DNA of 64,000 nucleotides, taken from Ceriagrion tenellum. Lineage: Eukaryota; Arthropoda; Insecta; Odonata; Coenagrionidae. Shown here one piece after another: positions 1 to 11,490 of this stretch. The notes below the pieces were generated by a model. The model was not told the DNA's origin, searched no databases, and was given only the letters and a program-made list of their open reading frames with translations. The stretch lies in NCBI GenBank assembly GCA_963169105.1, contig OY720634.1, positions 111,908,281 to 111,972,280 of the forward strand. The letters are read 5' to 3'. How positions within the stretch are numbered: the stretch's first letter is position 1; every line of letters starts with the position of its first letter. A program made the translations under genes and the position numbers.

Positions 1-165
1 GACGAAAGAAAATAGGTTGCATGGACAAGATAAAGAAGGGTAGATGGTATGCTGAGGCGAAAAAGGATATGCTAGGGCGAGATAGGCCCCTGAAAGTGTA
101 AGAAACTGGGAGGAGATTCTCTGACATTCAACGAAACGTAACTTAGCCAGTAGAATACTTCATGT
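1..165 (+). mobile_element. LINE family B, 3' end (truncated by window start)
   Basis: The last codons and 3' untranslated region of a non-LTR retrotransposon. It aligns by eye with 62640-62770, sharing motifs such as GGGAGGAG-TTCTCTGACATTCAAC and the preceding GATAGGCCCCTGAA. The 62.6-kb copy continues directly from a reverse-transcriptase C-terminal reading frame, which identifies this piece. No intact frame remains. Confidence 0.75.
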
Positions 166-2366
166 TATTGCAAACTACTTTCACCAGAATGGCTATCAAT
201 TCCCAAATTACAACAGGTGATGAAAGCACATCAAGCTTTTGAATAGGTGTCACACCCATCAAAATCAAATCCCGAACATGAAATACTTAAGTAACTGAGG
301 ATCTAATCACAGCAAGTAGAATGAAATAACGCTCAACACTCAAGATCTCATTGCTTGACGCCGAAAACTAAATAAAGCTTGACATATCATAACCTAAAAA
401 ATCGCACAGTAATAAACGTTACCATTCGGAAGATCGGAGTGAGAGGCGTAATGTATTGACTGCTATAGCTAATACTTTCCTCAATCATACATCATCCGTA
501 TCATGACAGATCACTAGAGGTTTGCCGAATGCATTCTATACTTGAAAAATATGGCACAATCAGAAATAACATGATAAGTTGCAAGTTTCCCTGTTTGGAA
601 TGCATATAGAAACAGTATGAAATTTATTACTCAGATGAGATGCCTATCATCGTGAGCCTGAATTATCACGATTAAATCCGATAGAACACACACTAAATCA
701 TGTACGTAGCTCTGCATTTGAATACTTATCTAATGCGCCAGAGGTAATAACAAAACAATGAACAAGCGAAAATGCATACATCCATTCCGAGAGGTTTTAA
801 TAAAACTCCAACCAAAAAAATACTGAGCGTCGGTGATAGTTACTGGATAGTCATTTCACATGACTCGCATGACACGAAGGATAACTTCAGAAAGAAAATA
901 GCAAAATATGAGCGGTTTAAGTTACATTCCTCGCAATATTTCTGCAACAAAAATATGAACAAAGTGTCTTACTGCAAATGTATAATTAAATAACATTAAT
1001 ACTCATCTTAAAAACAATGATAACATTTTAAGATCATTGATAATCATTGCACCCTCTTAAACACAGCTAAGTAATTTACGTGATAAAAGGAATGACCAGT
1101 TATCCTGTGACTGCATCCCAGGAAATGCTCATAGATATACACAAGTGAAACAATAGTCAATAAAACCTAGGTAACACAATACTTTACTAACCAAGATAAT
1201 ATGATAACCTGAGTCAAAGGAACCGTGAGAAGTACAACAGTAAGTGACACATACTGCATGAGTAAAAAAAGGTCTTAAGATTTTCCCAGCTGAACACCGA
1301 ATTGAAAACCGAGGCGCGCACAAATCAAGGTAAGTTCGAATATTAAATGAGTCGTGGCTCACGGAATAATATATAAATTTTTTTCAGTTCTATACAAGAA
1401 TATAACATGATAATAAAGAAGAGGAGAATTCAAATTTTGAACGAGGGCAACTTCGAGCAGTAGTTTCCTACCCAGTAAAAAATGTAACAATTGCTTCTAC
1501 ACTTTTTATCACTATTTTATCGCGATTTCCATATTTAGGCCATAACTCGACGGATAAGTTAGATGAAATTTTTGGCATATTTTGGTCTACGACTCCCCAT
1601 TTTTACCTTTTGCTCTCATACGTTAACGGGTTTCCATAAAATAGCAGGCGTTTAAAATTTAAAAATTTGTAATTTTTTTCCGAAATGACGATATTCGAAA
1701 AATAACAATGAAGCATGCACACTGAGTTATGGGCACAGACGCCCCATATATTTCCAAGTATTAGCGAGGGACATATTTCCAATTAACTGCCTTTATCGAT
1801 ACAATACAGAGACCAAACGCGTAAGTTAACATAAAATAAGTTTAGCAGATAGCCTTAATAGAGAATTATTGCCCCACAGTACCGAATATGCGAGCACTAA
1901 ACGCATGAAAATTAACCTGATATCAAATCTCTGGAAATTTATTTTCCATTAATTCAGCGGTCCCCTTTAACCACGTTTGAATATGCATAAATGTAATCTC
2001 GGGCGCAATCAGGTAAAAATACGGTAAATATTATCAATGATGCACGGAAAATCTTAACTCTAAGCACGGCTTTGCAATGGAAGAGCACAATAAATATTTA
2101 TATCTGCACTTAAAATGATGAACCAATTACGAGTAGGCTATTCCAAATGGGATACAGCATAGCCACTATTAGGCGTCAAGGAATTAAAGTTGAGGAGCTT
2201 ATTAGCCCTATTAAGACAATGTCGAAAAATATGAAGAATTTTTATATTTGCAAGAAAAGGAATATCTTGGGAAACAATTTACAGATTCACTTCGAAAGAA
2301 TAATATACTTACTGAATCCGTGGTTACAGGCTTGATAGAGCGGAAACGGAACATAACTGCCCTGTG
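166..2366. other. AT-rich non-coding stretch
   Basis: No recognisable gene or repeat. Frames are short and AT-biased. Possible tiny exons at 1290-1329 and 1388-1463 are discussed under findings. Confidence 0.5.
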
Positions 2367-2526
2367 AAAAAATGAGCAACTTCCACTGTGATAATTTTTA
2401 TTACAAATGGTTTCGCTTTTTACACCATTTTCGGGTCTTAAGATACTGTAAAATGCAAAATATGCAATAAAAAGCGAAACTGGTCGTAATAAATACATAT
2501 TATCACAGTGGAAGTTGCTCATTTTT
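2367..2526. mobile_element. Hairpin-type MITE with about 60-bp inverted arms
   Basis: The outer arms read AAAAATGAGCAACTTCCACT on the left and its reverse complement on the right, continuing through GTGATAAT. The inner arms (TTATTAC...TTTCGCTTTTTA) also pair, with a few mismatches. The whole 160 bp can fold into one hairpin. No transposase is present, and no clear target-site duplication could be fixed. It fits a non-autonomous foldback or MITE element. Confidence 0.65.
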
Positions 2527-2879
2527 CTCAAAGTGCAATTACTTACGTACTCACAGCTTTAAGGTTTAAGAATCTTTTTTTTTTTACTTTATAATCTACA
2601 GGGACACATTTAAACAACATCTTCGATACTTCCCAAGAGATAGTATATGCGTCAAAGCTGAAGACTGCTCCATTTTTCCAAGGACTGTTAGGTTTTCCAA
2701 CTTTTGCTTTATGTTCAATTTCTTTCCCTACTTGAGTGAGAAAACCCGTTCTACAGTTTACCAAATTGTCTACTTGATGATGGTTTCCGATCTTTTGTAC
2801 TTACATAAGCCATATATTTCCATATTAATTATATTTTCTTTTAGTTTATTATGTTCCTCTTTGTCGCTCGCTCCGAGTT

Positions 2880-3300
2880 TTTTAAAATAATTCTTTGCCA
2901 GCCGGTTCATTTCTTCGGAAATTGATTGAATGTTTGCTATTTTTAGCACGTCAGCGTTGGAATGCCAAAAATCTTAGCCTAACTATACTTCTCAGGCAAT
3001 TCCTTTCACAAAACTCAAAAGTTTTGGTTTTTCAAGTTTCTCTTTCATTTTTCAAGATTTTCCTTCGTCCCTTTCGTAAGATGGCCGCCCCATGCAGGTG
3101 CTCCATAGAGTATGATCGCACGTGATATTGACGTGAAAATAACACTCTTTATTTGGTGCGGCGTAGAATTGCTTCTTAAGATTGGTGACAAGCTTGTCCT
3201 TTAGCCATTACATGTTTTAAATACTACATCCGTATGTGGTTTAAAACTTAATAGATTGTCAAAAAAAAATTCCTAAATAATTCACCTTATCTTCCCACTC
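2880..3300 (-). mobile_element. Degraded reverse transcriptase of a jockey/I-type LINE
   Basis: On the minus strand, with frameshifts, one reads VNYLGI, then later a stretch containing SRAIILYGAPAWGGHLTK. YLG(V/I) and the LLYGAPVWG-like box are characteristic of the end of the RT domain in jockey/I/R1-type non-LTR retrotransposons. Several stops and frame changes interrupt it, so it is a dead fragment. A further weak frame downstream (to about 2543) may belong to the same insertion. Confidence 0.7.
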
Positions 3301-5040
3301 AATCAGTTGCTGATATATGCATCAAAGACACTTCTCTAGTCAACGGAAAAAGAAAACACGAGTCTCAAATTAGGCAACAACCATTCTGCCCGCAATGAAG
3401 TATATAATTAAAATATTTTATCATGTCTTACGATTTAGAACACGTCTTAAAACTCTTCCACCAGCCGATTCTCAAGCCTGCTTATCGGGCTACAGAGGAC
3501 ATGCCACTGAGGCAGCATAGGTAGAACATTCGGATTCGGAGCATTAACTGACGTAGTAGCAATAGTTTTCAAATGTATTCTATCCCTATTACTCAGGTGA
3601 ATTGGATTAGAAAATATATAGCATAAATTCGGCTCACGCCATCCAATGACTGAAAACGAATGACGTGGCTCGGACCTTTTCTATTTTTTAATTATTATTA
3701 GTTTTCTACGTACAAAGATAGAAAAGTGGAACAAGATAGTAAACATAGGGTCAATAAAAGAGATTATAGTATGTACAACGAAGCATGGATTAATATGGTG
3801 ATATATCAACTACTTATAACCAGACACTTGCCAACACGTTGATTGACGAAGAATATTCCTGTGATACAAATAAAAGACCGTACGCGGTAATAAAATGACG
3901 CGTCCTTTAAAATGATGAGAGGTATGGAACGCCTCAAATGGGAAATAAAAAAGAATTCGACGTATAGAGCCAATCTCTACAATAAAAATATGCTCTGAAA
4001 AAACGCTGATACGCAGGAAAACACAAAGCTAAAGCTGAGTGCGTCTAATAGTATGTTAGTGAATGTTACGTAGCTCACTTCTTATGCATCGCCATGATCG
4101 TCATTGACATTCAACCGGTTGATTGGTAGGATCTATATGACTGCGTTGCCTATGTATTCTTCGCGGGTTATTTTCAAACTTTTCCTTCTTAAACAATGTA
4201 GATATCAGCTTCCTCCAATACTGATGAACATATAACCCCATAAGCCAATAAGCATTTCTTTCCCTCAGGAGACAAGGTCGCAAAATACTACTTTTTATAT
4301 GTATTTTTCAAGATTCGCACTTTATTTAAAATATTCATATCAAAAAGCGAAAACTTTCACTCATTTAAAGAAAAGTGGCCAATACGTAAACGCTCACCGT
4401 TCGCAACAATCGCATAAAGAATCTAAGATAAAACTGTTTGTGTCTGAGAAATGCAATCCTTTTATCAATCATAAAAATGACTTTTACTCACTTCAGGGAC
4501 GAATGAAAAGTCGAAAGAGTTTGTCAATTTAGGAAACCTTTTAATATGTTTTAACTGCATTTTCTACGCCTAACATAAAATGAGATTGGTCTTTTTTGAT
4601 CATAGCGCAATTTGGCAAGATTGTTTTAGCACCTGACCCGAACGGAAAGCCGAGAAGAATTTATTTGAATTATTCGCCAGGAGAAATTTAAATCATACAT
4701 GACTATGACTTCATTGTCATTGTAACACGTTTCATGCGTAAAAATATAAAACTACGACTTTGTTGGTTATCAAACAAGTAGCTCATGTAAATCGGTATGA
4801 GCAGCCATTATTACCTAAAAATATATAATAAAGATCTATGACGAAGGGAGCACAAGACATCTCACTCGATCAGCCAAAAAGGACATTCCAGCCAGCTAAT
4901 CTCCGCGAGTTTTAGCTGGAAGATGAATCAAGATGACGGACGACTCGACTCATGGGTGTAAAATGACTCCACTAAAAACACCACCGCAAGCTCATATTCA
5001 TAGTGAGCGTATGGTGGGACTCAAATGATATCAGTTCTAG
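3301..5040. other. AT-rich non-coding stretch
   Basis: No convincing gene. A short minus-strand frame at 4101-4283 ends in a TNQPVE-like stretch. Its DNA (CCAATCAACCGGTTGAATG) faintly resembles the tail of LINE family B copies, so it may be an old LINE tail. Confidence 0.4.
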
Positions 5041-5043
5041 TGG

Positions 5044-5630
5044 CAATCGAGACGAAGAAATTATTATTTATTGAACGCCTATCTCGGAAGTACCATCACG
5101 TGGGGCGGAAGAACTACAACGGAAGTAAGCCGAAGAATAGACCAAGATATGAAATCCTTCATGGTTAAAAGACAACTGCTAGGTTAAAAAAAGATAGGAG
5201 TAAAAACTAGAAAAGTATGGGAAAACATTTGTGTGGAGGGAGGAACTCTTATGGATCGGGAGTACGGACAATTGGAAAATCAGACCTGAACAGATTAAAA
5301 GCCTTCGAAACCTGGTGCTGGCAAAGGATGCTGAAGATAAAATGGACGGATAAAATTAGAAATTATGGAATTTACAGATGAGCAGAAGAGGAAAGAACCA
5401 TATGGAACATCATGAAGAAAAGAAGAACCAGATGGATTGGACACACCCTGAGGCACAAAGGGTTTGTGATGAACATAATTGTCGGTACAATAGAGGGAAA
5501 AATCCCCAGAGGAAGCCCGAGGAATAAGTTCATGGACCAAATAAGAGGAAAGTCAATAAAAAGGTACCAGGAAGTAGGGAAACTTGCATTAAATAGGGAA
5601 GGATAGGGGGCTGCAGTCAATAATGATCTT
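5044..5630 (+). mobile_element. LINE family A, C-terminal reverse-transcriptase ORF and 3' end
   Basis: From about 5280 the plus strand encodes LKAFETWCWQRMLKIKWTDK, then (after a stop) EEERTIWNIMKKRRTRWIGHTLRHKG, and later IPRGSPRNKFMDQI. This is the typical tail of endonuclease/reverse-transcriptase LINE proteins: a 'WCWRRM-WTD' block, then 'RWIGHTLRH', then 'RGRPR...YMDQI'. The 3' part (GGGCTGCAGTCAA) recurs in the other family A copies. Stops and frameshifts make it non-functional. Confidence 0.8.
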
Positions 5631-5654
5631 CTTCGTCTTCACTTCATGGATTAG

Positions 5655-6060
5655 GCAATATTGCCTGCTCCTTTTTATTAGGTTCTGCTGCATTCTTCCT
5701 AAATGCGCGCACCGCTTAATTTTGTTTTCTGATATCTTCTAGATTTAAAAAATTCAGCTCTGGTTTGATGATTTCATTGCGGGTTCTACCTAACAATGTG
5801 CAACCTTTCACTGCTCTCAGAAATTTCGTTTCACCTAATTCAATTTAATTTTTGTCTATCTTTGAGAGTACGTCTCACTCCCATACCCTGCCATTGGAAC
5901 TGCCATCGCTTTGAAAATTTTTAATTTATTTGCTTAGTATAATATGTTATATTGCTTATCGTATAATGCATTGGCTAAAAACACCGATACAGGGAATTCC
6001 CTGTACTTATCCTTTGCATTATTAACATCCTTTACCTACTCATTAAACTGTTTATGACCT
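5655..6060 (-). mobile_element. Degraded LINE C-terminus (family distinct from A and B)
   Basis: Minus-strand reading gives GETKFLRAVKGCTLLGRTRN followed by EIIKPELNFLNLEDIRKQN. This matches the common LINE-tail pattern 'E-MKFLR-VKGCT-LDR-RNE-I'. It lies tail-to-tail with the family A copy ending at 5630. Stops are present. Confidence 0.6.
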
Positions 6061-7280
6061 ATTTTCAATCAATATATTTAATTTAAAACCGTGTCAAAGG
6101 CTAAACATTATTCCCTTCAACACAACTTATGTGGGAATACTCAAAGCGAAGAGGTAGTTACTAATTTAATTACTAGGTAATGGATGAAAGAGAATTTTCT
6201 CTGAGATATGACGTGATTTGAATACCGAAAACGTAGGAAGAGAATATCGGGTTTCACGCTGGCGTGACTGGAGAGGAAAAATCAATTTTATTAGAAGCAA
6301 AATTTTAGAAATTCAGATATGATCGTTGCGACGGCACTATTAATATCAATCGAAACGCTGAAAAAGCATTCCTCGAGTGAAATTCTTCGTCCACTTGGCT
6401 GCGAACACAGAAATCGTTTACACCTTTTTCGTATATTCTTCCGAAATTGGGAACAATCTTAATTTTCAAATTTATCTGAATTTGAAATTGGTATTTTTCA
6501 ATATCCAGGATATGACTTTGACCGAAAAAATGCTGGGTTAGGAAAATATTTCTTCTTAAAATTACGTGCGTTGGCGGCGTGGAAATACAATCGATAACAC
6601 GGGGGTGACGTCAAGGAATGGTGTCACTTACAGCAACACAAAATATTTGCAACCGATGTTCAGCTTTTTTCGTGATTTGACGAAGTTACCGAATGGATTT
6701 TATTTGCGAAAGATATAGATTCAATCCTTCCCATTCGTAAACATGTAAAATAGAGAAAACTGACCGTGCGTGACGTAAAGCCAGCACGATCCCGTTTTGG
6801 AATACGTGAATTTTTCGAAGGTCCATTAGAAAGAACTTAAGAAAGGCATTTAATAACATCTGCGGTAGACGCATATACAAATTGATTGCATATTTGACTT
6901 CGCGATGACATTTGTTTGTGCATACGACTTTAATATGATAAATAACTCTCATGCACGTTCCAAATTGTGCTCAAGAGAATCGTGTAAGAAAAGTAGCGGC
7001 GCTTCAGCGGAGGAATCCACTTGACTCGTATAAGCCGCGTGACTTTGCAACCCAGGACAGAAAAATTCAATTCGCGAAGTAAAAAATACAAAGGTAGGTC
7101 AAAAATATAATTGAGCAAAGAGAGAGTGTACCGCAGCTGATGGAAGCACTAGATTTGGAACCGCTAGTGACTTAAGACCCTAAGCTCAGGTAACTTGACC
7201 AATTCAGATCAGGCATGTTTCGGCAGGCCACAGAGGATGTCATTTTGACCCCGTGCTATATCTCCAAGAACGATTTATTC
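6061..7280. other. Non-coding stretch, nothing recognised
   Basis: No repeat pairing or protein-like frame stands out. A minus-strand frame at 6686-6952 (88 residues) has no family features and no splice context. Confidence 0.4.
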
Positions 7281-7284
7281 GGGT

Positions 7285-7445
7285 ATTCAACCACCTGATT
7301 GGTAGGTTTTTAGGCAGTCTATGACCTTACGTATAATTTTCTGACATATCCTTCCGTTTTCACACTAAAGGATGAGCCACCATTGGGTCTCTCTTGAATT
7401 CCCCAATTCGTCTCCCTCTTCTTATATCGCCCAGAATTCCTATCC
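7285..7445 (-). mobile_element. LINE family B 3' end fragment
   Basis: On the minus strand it reads GGAATTCTGGGCGA...GACCCAATGG...GTGAAAACGGAAGGATATG. This closely parallels 52295-52370 on the plus strand. It lies in the putative intron just downstream of the exon at 7485-7563. Confidence 0.65.
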
Positions 7446-7484
7446 TCGCACGTAAACGTCATGATTTTCAACGCATGCTCTTAC

Positions 7485-7563
7485 AGACAGTGAAATCTCC
7501 AATGTTAGACATCTCCTGATGATTCCCACTGGAATGCCGACGAAACACATGACCACCAGTATG
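7485..7563 (-). CDS. Candidate internal coding exon, membrane-protein-like
   Basis: The minus strand has a pyrimidine-rich tract and acceptor (GGCTTCTTTCTGCGTTTCAG), 79 bases of exon, then a GTAAGAGC donor. Read with one leading base, the frame is open throughout and begins ILVVMCFVGIPVGIIRRCLT, a likely transmembrane helix with a positive 'RR' cap, then LEISLS. One leading base requires an upstream exon ending with two extra bases, which the exon at 31389-31454 provides (CG + C gives Arg). It ends in phase 0. The alternative frame (HTGGHVFRRH...) is also open. I do not recognise the family. A LINE B remnant starts about 40 bp downstream in the presumed intron. Supported by splice signals and frame only. 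Confidence 0.45.
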
Positions 7564-7699
7564 CTGAAACGCAGAAAGAAGCCGAACAATTCTGAATTAC
7601 GACTTACCCACGGAAGCCATCCTAACAAATTGATACATCCTTTTGGCTATAAGTAATTTTCATAAAACAAAATAAGCAATAAGCAAAAATGTTGCAACA

Positions 7700-7890
7700 G
7701 CAGTTTTTATCATTTGCTGGCATCGATTGGTCTATTTGAAATTGTGGTAGACCAGCAAGTTATGCAAAATCCGAAGATTCTTGCGATATTGAGAGGATTT
7801 TATGCATGATTCAGATACAAAAAATTTGTAATTATCCACAGAATTAAATTTTACTGCAACCCACGTTTCAATGTATATACACAGAAACAT
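7700..7890 (+). mobile_element. Penelope-like element terminal fragment
   Basis: This segment (GAAGATTCTTGCGATATTGAGAGG-type motif, then ATTTTACTGCAACCCACGTT) is a diverged copy of 13560-13660, which forms a hairpin ending in the GAAACCT motif typical of Penelope-like termini. Only one arm is present here. Confidence 0.5.
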
Positions 7891-7959
7891 TTAAAATTTA
7901 CATCCTGAGTTTAAATTAAAAAATTTACATCCTGTATGATTTCAGCCGTTCTTAGTTTC

Positions 7960-8135
7960 AAACAGTCATTTGTACAACCCGTCCTGGCGGGGAAGCGGTA
8001 TTTTCAATTATATCCTGCTTGATACAGAAATAATAAAATTGAAATTATACACAGAAATAAATATTACATGAGAGGATATAATACCTTACCCAAATACCTC
8101 TTCCCCGCCAAGACGAGTTGTACAAATGACTGTTT
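7960..8135. mobile_element. Inverted-repeat element (about 43-bp arms)
   Basis: The left arm at 7960-8002 (AAACAGTCATTTGTACAACC...GGCGGGGAAG) and the right arm at 8093-8135 are reverse complements with about three mismatches, enclosing some 90 AT-rich bases. No coding capacity. Probably a MITE or a terminal hairpin of a retroelement. Confidence 0.6.
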
Positions 8136-8229
8136 ATGATGACCCTCTAACAACGGGTCCGAACATACAGGACTCCGCCCTCAATACCCAGTATCGGCTA
8201 GAATACTAATAATAATATATTAGAAAGTC

Positions 8230-8790
8230 TTGACCTGTATCATGCACCCTGTGAAACGGGGTTTACCCAACCCTACGTCCCTCACGGTGCTCGAATCTGA
8301 TCGCAACTGCCCGGGCGACTGGAGGATCCCCAGAATAAATGTCCTCGGCAAACCGAGCTCGAAAAGTCTATCCGTTCCGCGGATCCCCTTCACTTCACCC
8401 GCCTAGGGAGCTGCGGGATAGGCCGTCGTCACACAATCACACCGGCTTGTTTATCCACACCAGCCGCGGGCGTTTTCAGTCGGCCCGCGAGCCGCAACTC
8501 TGATGTTTTTCCAAACTTTCCTTCCCTTCGCTGCTTATTAAGTGGGTCGCCGAAAGAAGAGGTCGAAAGCGATGCGAGGCGAGGGCTCTCCTCTCAATAA
8601 TAAATTTCAATTCGTAGAAAGAGAGAGACCTCTCCCTCCGAATTTATGGCTCGCTCGTAAATCTCCGAATCTCTCCGTCTCCTTCGTATTTCTTCCCGCG
8701 AAAAAAACCCCTCCGACCCTCAATCCTTAACCCTTACTTCTTCCCCCTGTCACTCTTTTTTTCTTCTTCTTTCCGCACCTTCTTCCTCTT
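8230..8790. promoter_or_regulatory. GC-rich, CpG-rich island of unknown role
   Basis: It stands out from AT-rich surroundings with frequent CG dinucleotides (for example CCAGCCGCGGGCG and GGCCCGCGAGCCGC) followed by a CT-rich run. No supported exon was found. It could be a promoter-type island or a GC-rich repeat. Confidence 0.35.
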
Positions 8791-9410
8791 TCTTCATCCT
8801 TTCTATTCCTCATGTATCCGCGTACAAAAAACACCCGGATCAGGAAAACGTCCGAACATGAAGGGCCGTGGAGGAAGGCACAAAAACATGCGAAACCTAC
8901 TGAAAACGGTGCTAAATTTCACCCAAGAGCTTTTTTGTACTTCAAACTTTTTTTCCTGTTCGCGGAATCTTCATTGAGTGCTAAATAGGTTTTAAAAAAC
9001 ACAAAATAATTACGAAAATTCTAGTGTTATTTAATTACAAAAAATTCAAAAAGTAAAAAAAATACAAAAGTTCAAATAATTAAAAAAAAATCATTTTTGT
9101 AGTAAAGCATGTAAATAGACACCAATGGAAATGAATACAAACAACAATTATTGGAATCCTAGTGGAGTTTGTGTGGGACTCCAACGTACCATAGGAACGA
9201 TATACTGCTGACCAAGAGAATTGCCGTTGCAACCACAGTTTAAATATACAATATATAACTGCACATATACTAAATACTTGCATTTCGTAAATTGTACAAC
9301 TTTTACTTTTAACTGTGAATGCAACGTTCATACTAAAGTGATTTTCAGCTTCCCTCTGAGTAGGTTTAGCGGGTTTTCACGCCTAGTTTCTAGGTTGAGA
9401 GCAGAAAGAA

Positions 9411-9499
9411 TTTTTAAAATAACACAGAGTAATACATGGCAAACTCCTGAATTATTCGTAGTAGGGATAAAATCTTAAGTACGTTATATTATTTTTTTA
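9411..9499 (+). repeat. Direct repeat copy 1 (about 88 bp)
   Basis: Nearly the same as 10487-10574 (AATACATGGCAAA.TCCTGAAT, ATTCGTAGTAGGG, TAAAATCTTAAGTA). The second copy abuts the TTAA end of the piggyBac-type MITE. Confidence 0.75.
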
Positions 9500-9918
9500 A
9501 ATCAATTAATGGCAAAGACCAATCGTTAGGACAGCGGACCATATAGTGCATATTACGGTAAAATATTTGTAATGTAACGATACTCCAACCCCGGCTGAGA
9601 AAATAGTGGAAGATCAGAATAGGAAAACTACACATAAAAAATTCAACCTCGGCGATTTGAACCTAAATAACACCTTCTAACGGCAGGAAACTGAATGTTT
9701 CCACAGAGCATGTCTTTCCATTAATTTTTTTCGTGAACACTCAAGCGCGCGTGTGTGGCTCCCCATCTGCACTAACATCAACGTCTTAAAATAAAAAGAA
9801 ACTTTTACGGAATAGTGCCGGTCCAAGCTATTTTATCAATATGGGCAGTACATTTTCGGCCTCATCCAAAAAAGAATTTTCGGTCGATTGTAACTTTTTT
9901 AACTATAGGTTCAGTTTT

Positions 9919-10491
9919 TTAACCCTTTGAGTGCCACGCGACGATATATCGTCGTTTGCAGAATGTGCCAGCAGTGCCAACGACGATATATGAGGACCCC
10001 AGAAGTCAAGGGGTCTAAGTAACAAAACCATTGTTTAGAGAAAATTTTAGTCAAAGTTGAAAATGTTTGGTACAACCCACTAAGTAGTTAAGAGGCATTA
10101 CCCTAGACAGCAGCACCTGTCAAGAAAATCACTTGGATCCCTTTACCACATCAAAGATTTATATTTTCACATCCCATTCCTGTACCTAACTTATTTTTTT
10201 CAAAAATGTCACTTAGACCCCTTGACTTCTGGGGTCCACATATCGTTGTCTATGAGGAGACCTGTTAAAACAATGAGTCATTACAAAAAGTTTATTTTTT
10301 TCGTATTCATTAGCAAAAAAGAATTCTTTTTCAAATACAGAAATGATCATGTAAAAATAGTAAAAAATAATAATTAATTTGCCGTAATAAACAAATAAAA
10401 ATTGTATGAATAAAGGCCTACAAATATATCAAAATACCCATGGCACTTCTGGGAGTGCCCACCGAAAAATTGGTGGCACTCAAAGGGTTAA
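9919..10491. mobile_element. piggyBac-type MITE flanked by TTAA
   Basis: The element begins TTAACCCTTTGAGTGCCA and ends TGGCACTCAAAGGGTTAA, giving about 16-bp terminal inverted repeats beginning CCCTTTGAGTGCC, each next to a TTAA. TTAA target duplication with a CCC/CCY terminus is the hallmark of the piggyBac superfamily. A second pair of inverted repeats is nested inside (9977-10025 and 10203-10253, containing GACCCC...GACTTCTGGGGTC). No transposase frame exists in the 573 bp. Confidence 0.85.
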
Positions 10492-10574
10492 AAATAACAT
10501 AGAGTAATACATGGCAAAATCCTGAATAATTCGTAGTAGGGCTAAAATCTTAAGTATGTTTTATTATTTTTTTT
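10487..10574 (+). repeat. Direct repeat copy 2 (about 88 bp)
   Basis: Partner of 9411-9499. The MITE inserted at the TTAA at its upstream edge. The unbroken copy 1 reads TTTTTAAAATAACA at the equivalent site. Confidence 0.75.
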
Positions 10575-10599
10575 GAACTGGATCTGGAGCTGAGAAAGA

Positions 10600-11040
10600 G
10601 ACTAGCTAAGTATTGCTCATGGAGCGTTTGTATGGATGTGAAGCGAGGACATTAGGTAAGAGGGAAAGGAATAGAATAGAAGCTTATGAAATGTGGGTGT
10701 GGAGAAGGATGGAAAAAGTAAGATGGGTACATAAGATGAGAAATGAGGAGGATTTGAGCAAAATAAAAGAAGGAAGATCGCTCCTAATGGAAATAAGGAT
10801 AAGGAAAGGAAACTGGTTGGGCCATGTGATGAGTGGGAAAAGTATCATAACTGTGGAACTTCAGGGTTCAATTGAAGGAGAGAAAAAGAGAGGAGGGAGA
10901 AGAATTACATTAGTGGATCAGGTGAAGAGCAACAGCTATGATGAAACAAAGAAGTAAGCTCGGGACAGAAGCGGATGGAGACAGCAGTGGTGCACGGGAC
11001 CTGCCAGCAGGCAGAACACCAGATGATGATGATGATGAGC
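10600..11040 (+). mobile_element. LINE C-terminal ORF with (TGA)n tail
   Basis: A 110-residue plus-strand frame encodes, in order, LYGCEARTLGKRERNRIEAYEMWVWRRMEKVRW, GNWLGHVM and KRGGRRI, the standard C-terminal block of LINE endonuclease/RT proteins ('YG-E-WTL', 'EMW-WRRM', 'WLGH'). After the stop it continues toward GPASRQNTR and ends in a GATGATGATGATGATGA repeat, a typical 3' tail. It is 5'-truncated, and its head abuts the 88-bp repeat. Confidence 0.85.
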
Positions 11041-11094
11041 TTCAGTTTGATGGATACTGTGGCGTTTCAGAACAAACCTCGTCACATTACTTGA

Positions 11095-11490
11095 ATCCAT
11101 ATTAAAACAATCCTTGTACTTTTCCACTAATATTTAAGAAACTCGTTGCAAAGATTGCTTGACTCTCTGATAATTTCCATTTGCATCCATCTTTAAACCT
11201 TTTGGTAGGACATGTAGAATTTCAGAGATAAAATCACTTACGTGGTTATCATCCAGCAGATGCTTAGCGAATTGTGACTTGGTATCCATATTTAAGTAAC
11301 TTCGTGAGTGTTCTTTGATCGGTGTCTTAAAATTTCGTCCTGTTTGACCAATGTAAGCTATGTTACAACTGTCGTAAATATCAATAAATAACATGTAAAC
11401 AACTGTACCTGAGGATGCAGCAAGCTGCGAAACGCGTAGTACATTAATAAATATTAGTGGAAAAGTACAAGGATTGTTTTAATGTGGATT
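11095..11490 (-). mobile_element. Penelope-like element: GIY-YIG endonuclease fragment with terminal inverted repeats
   Basis: The minus strand at 11134-11394 encodes CNIAYIGQTGRNFKTPIKEH, the GIY-YIG endonuclease motif found after the RT in Penelope-like elements (CN..YIGQTGR....R..EH). Flanking sequences AACAATCCTTGTACTTTTCC (about 11105) and its reverse complement (about 11460-11480) form long inverted repeats. The motif CTGAGGATGCAGCAAGCTGC with GAAACGCGTAGTACATTAAT precedes the right repeat, as in Penelope terminal repeats. The RT is missing, so it is a truncated copy. Confidence 0.85.
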
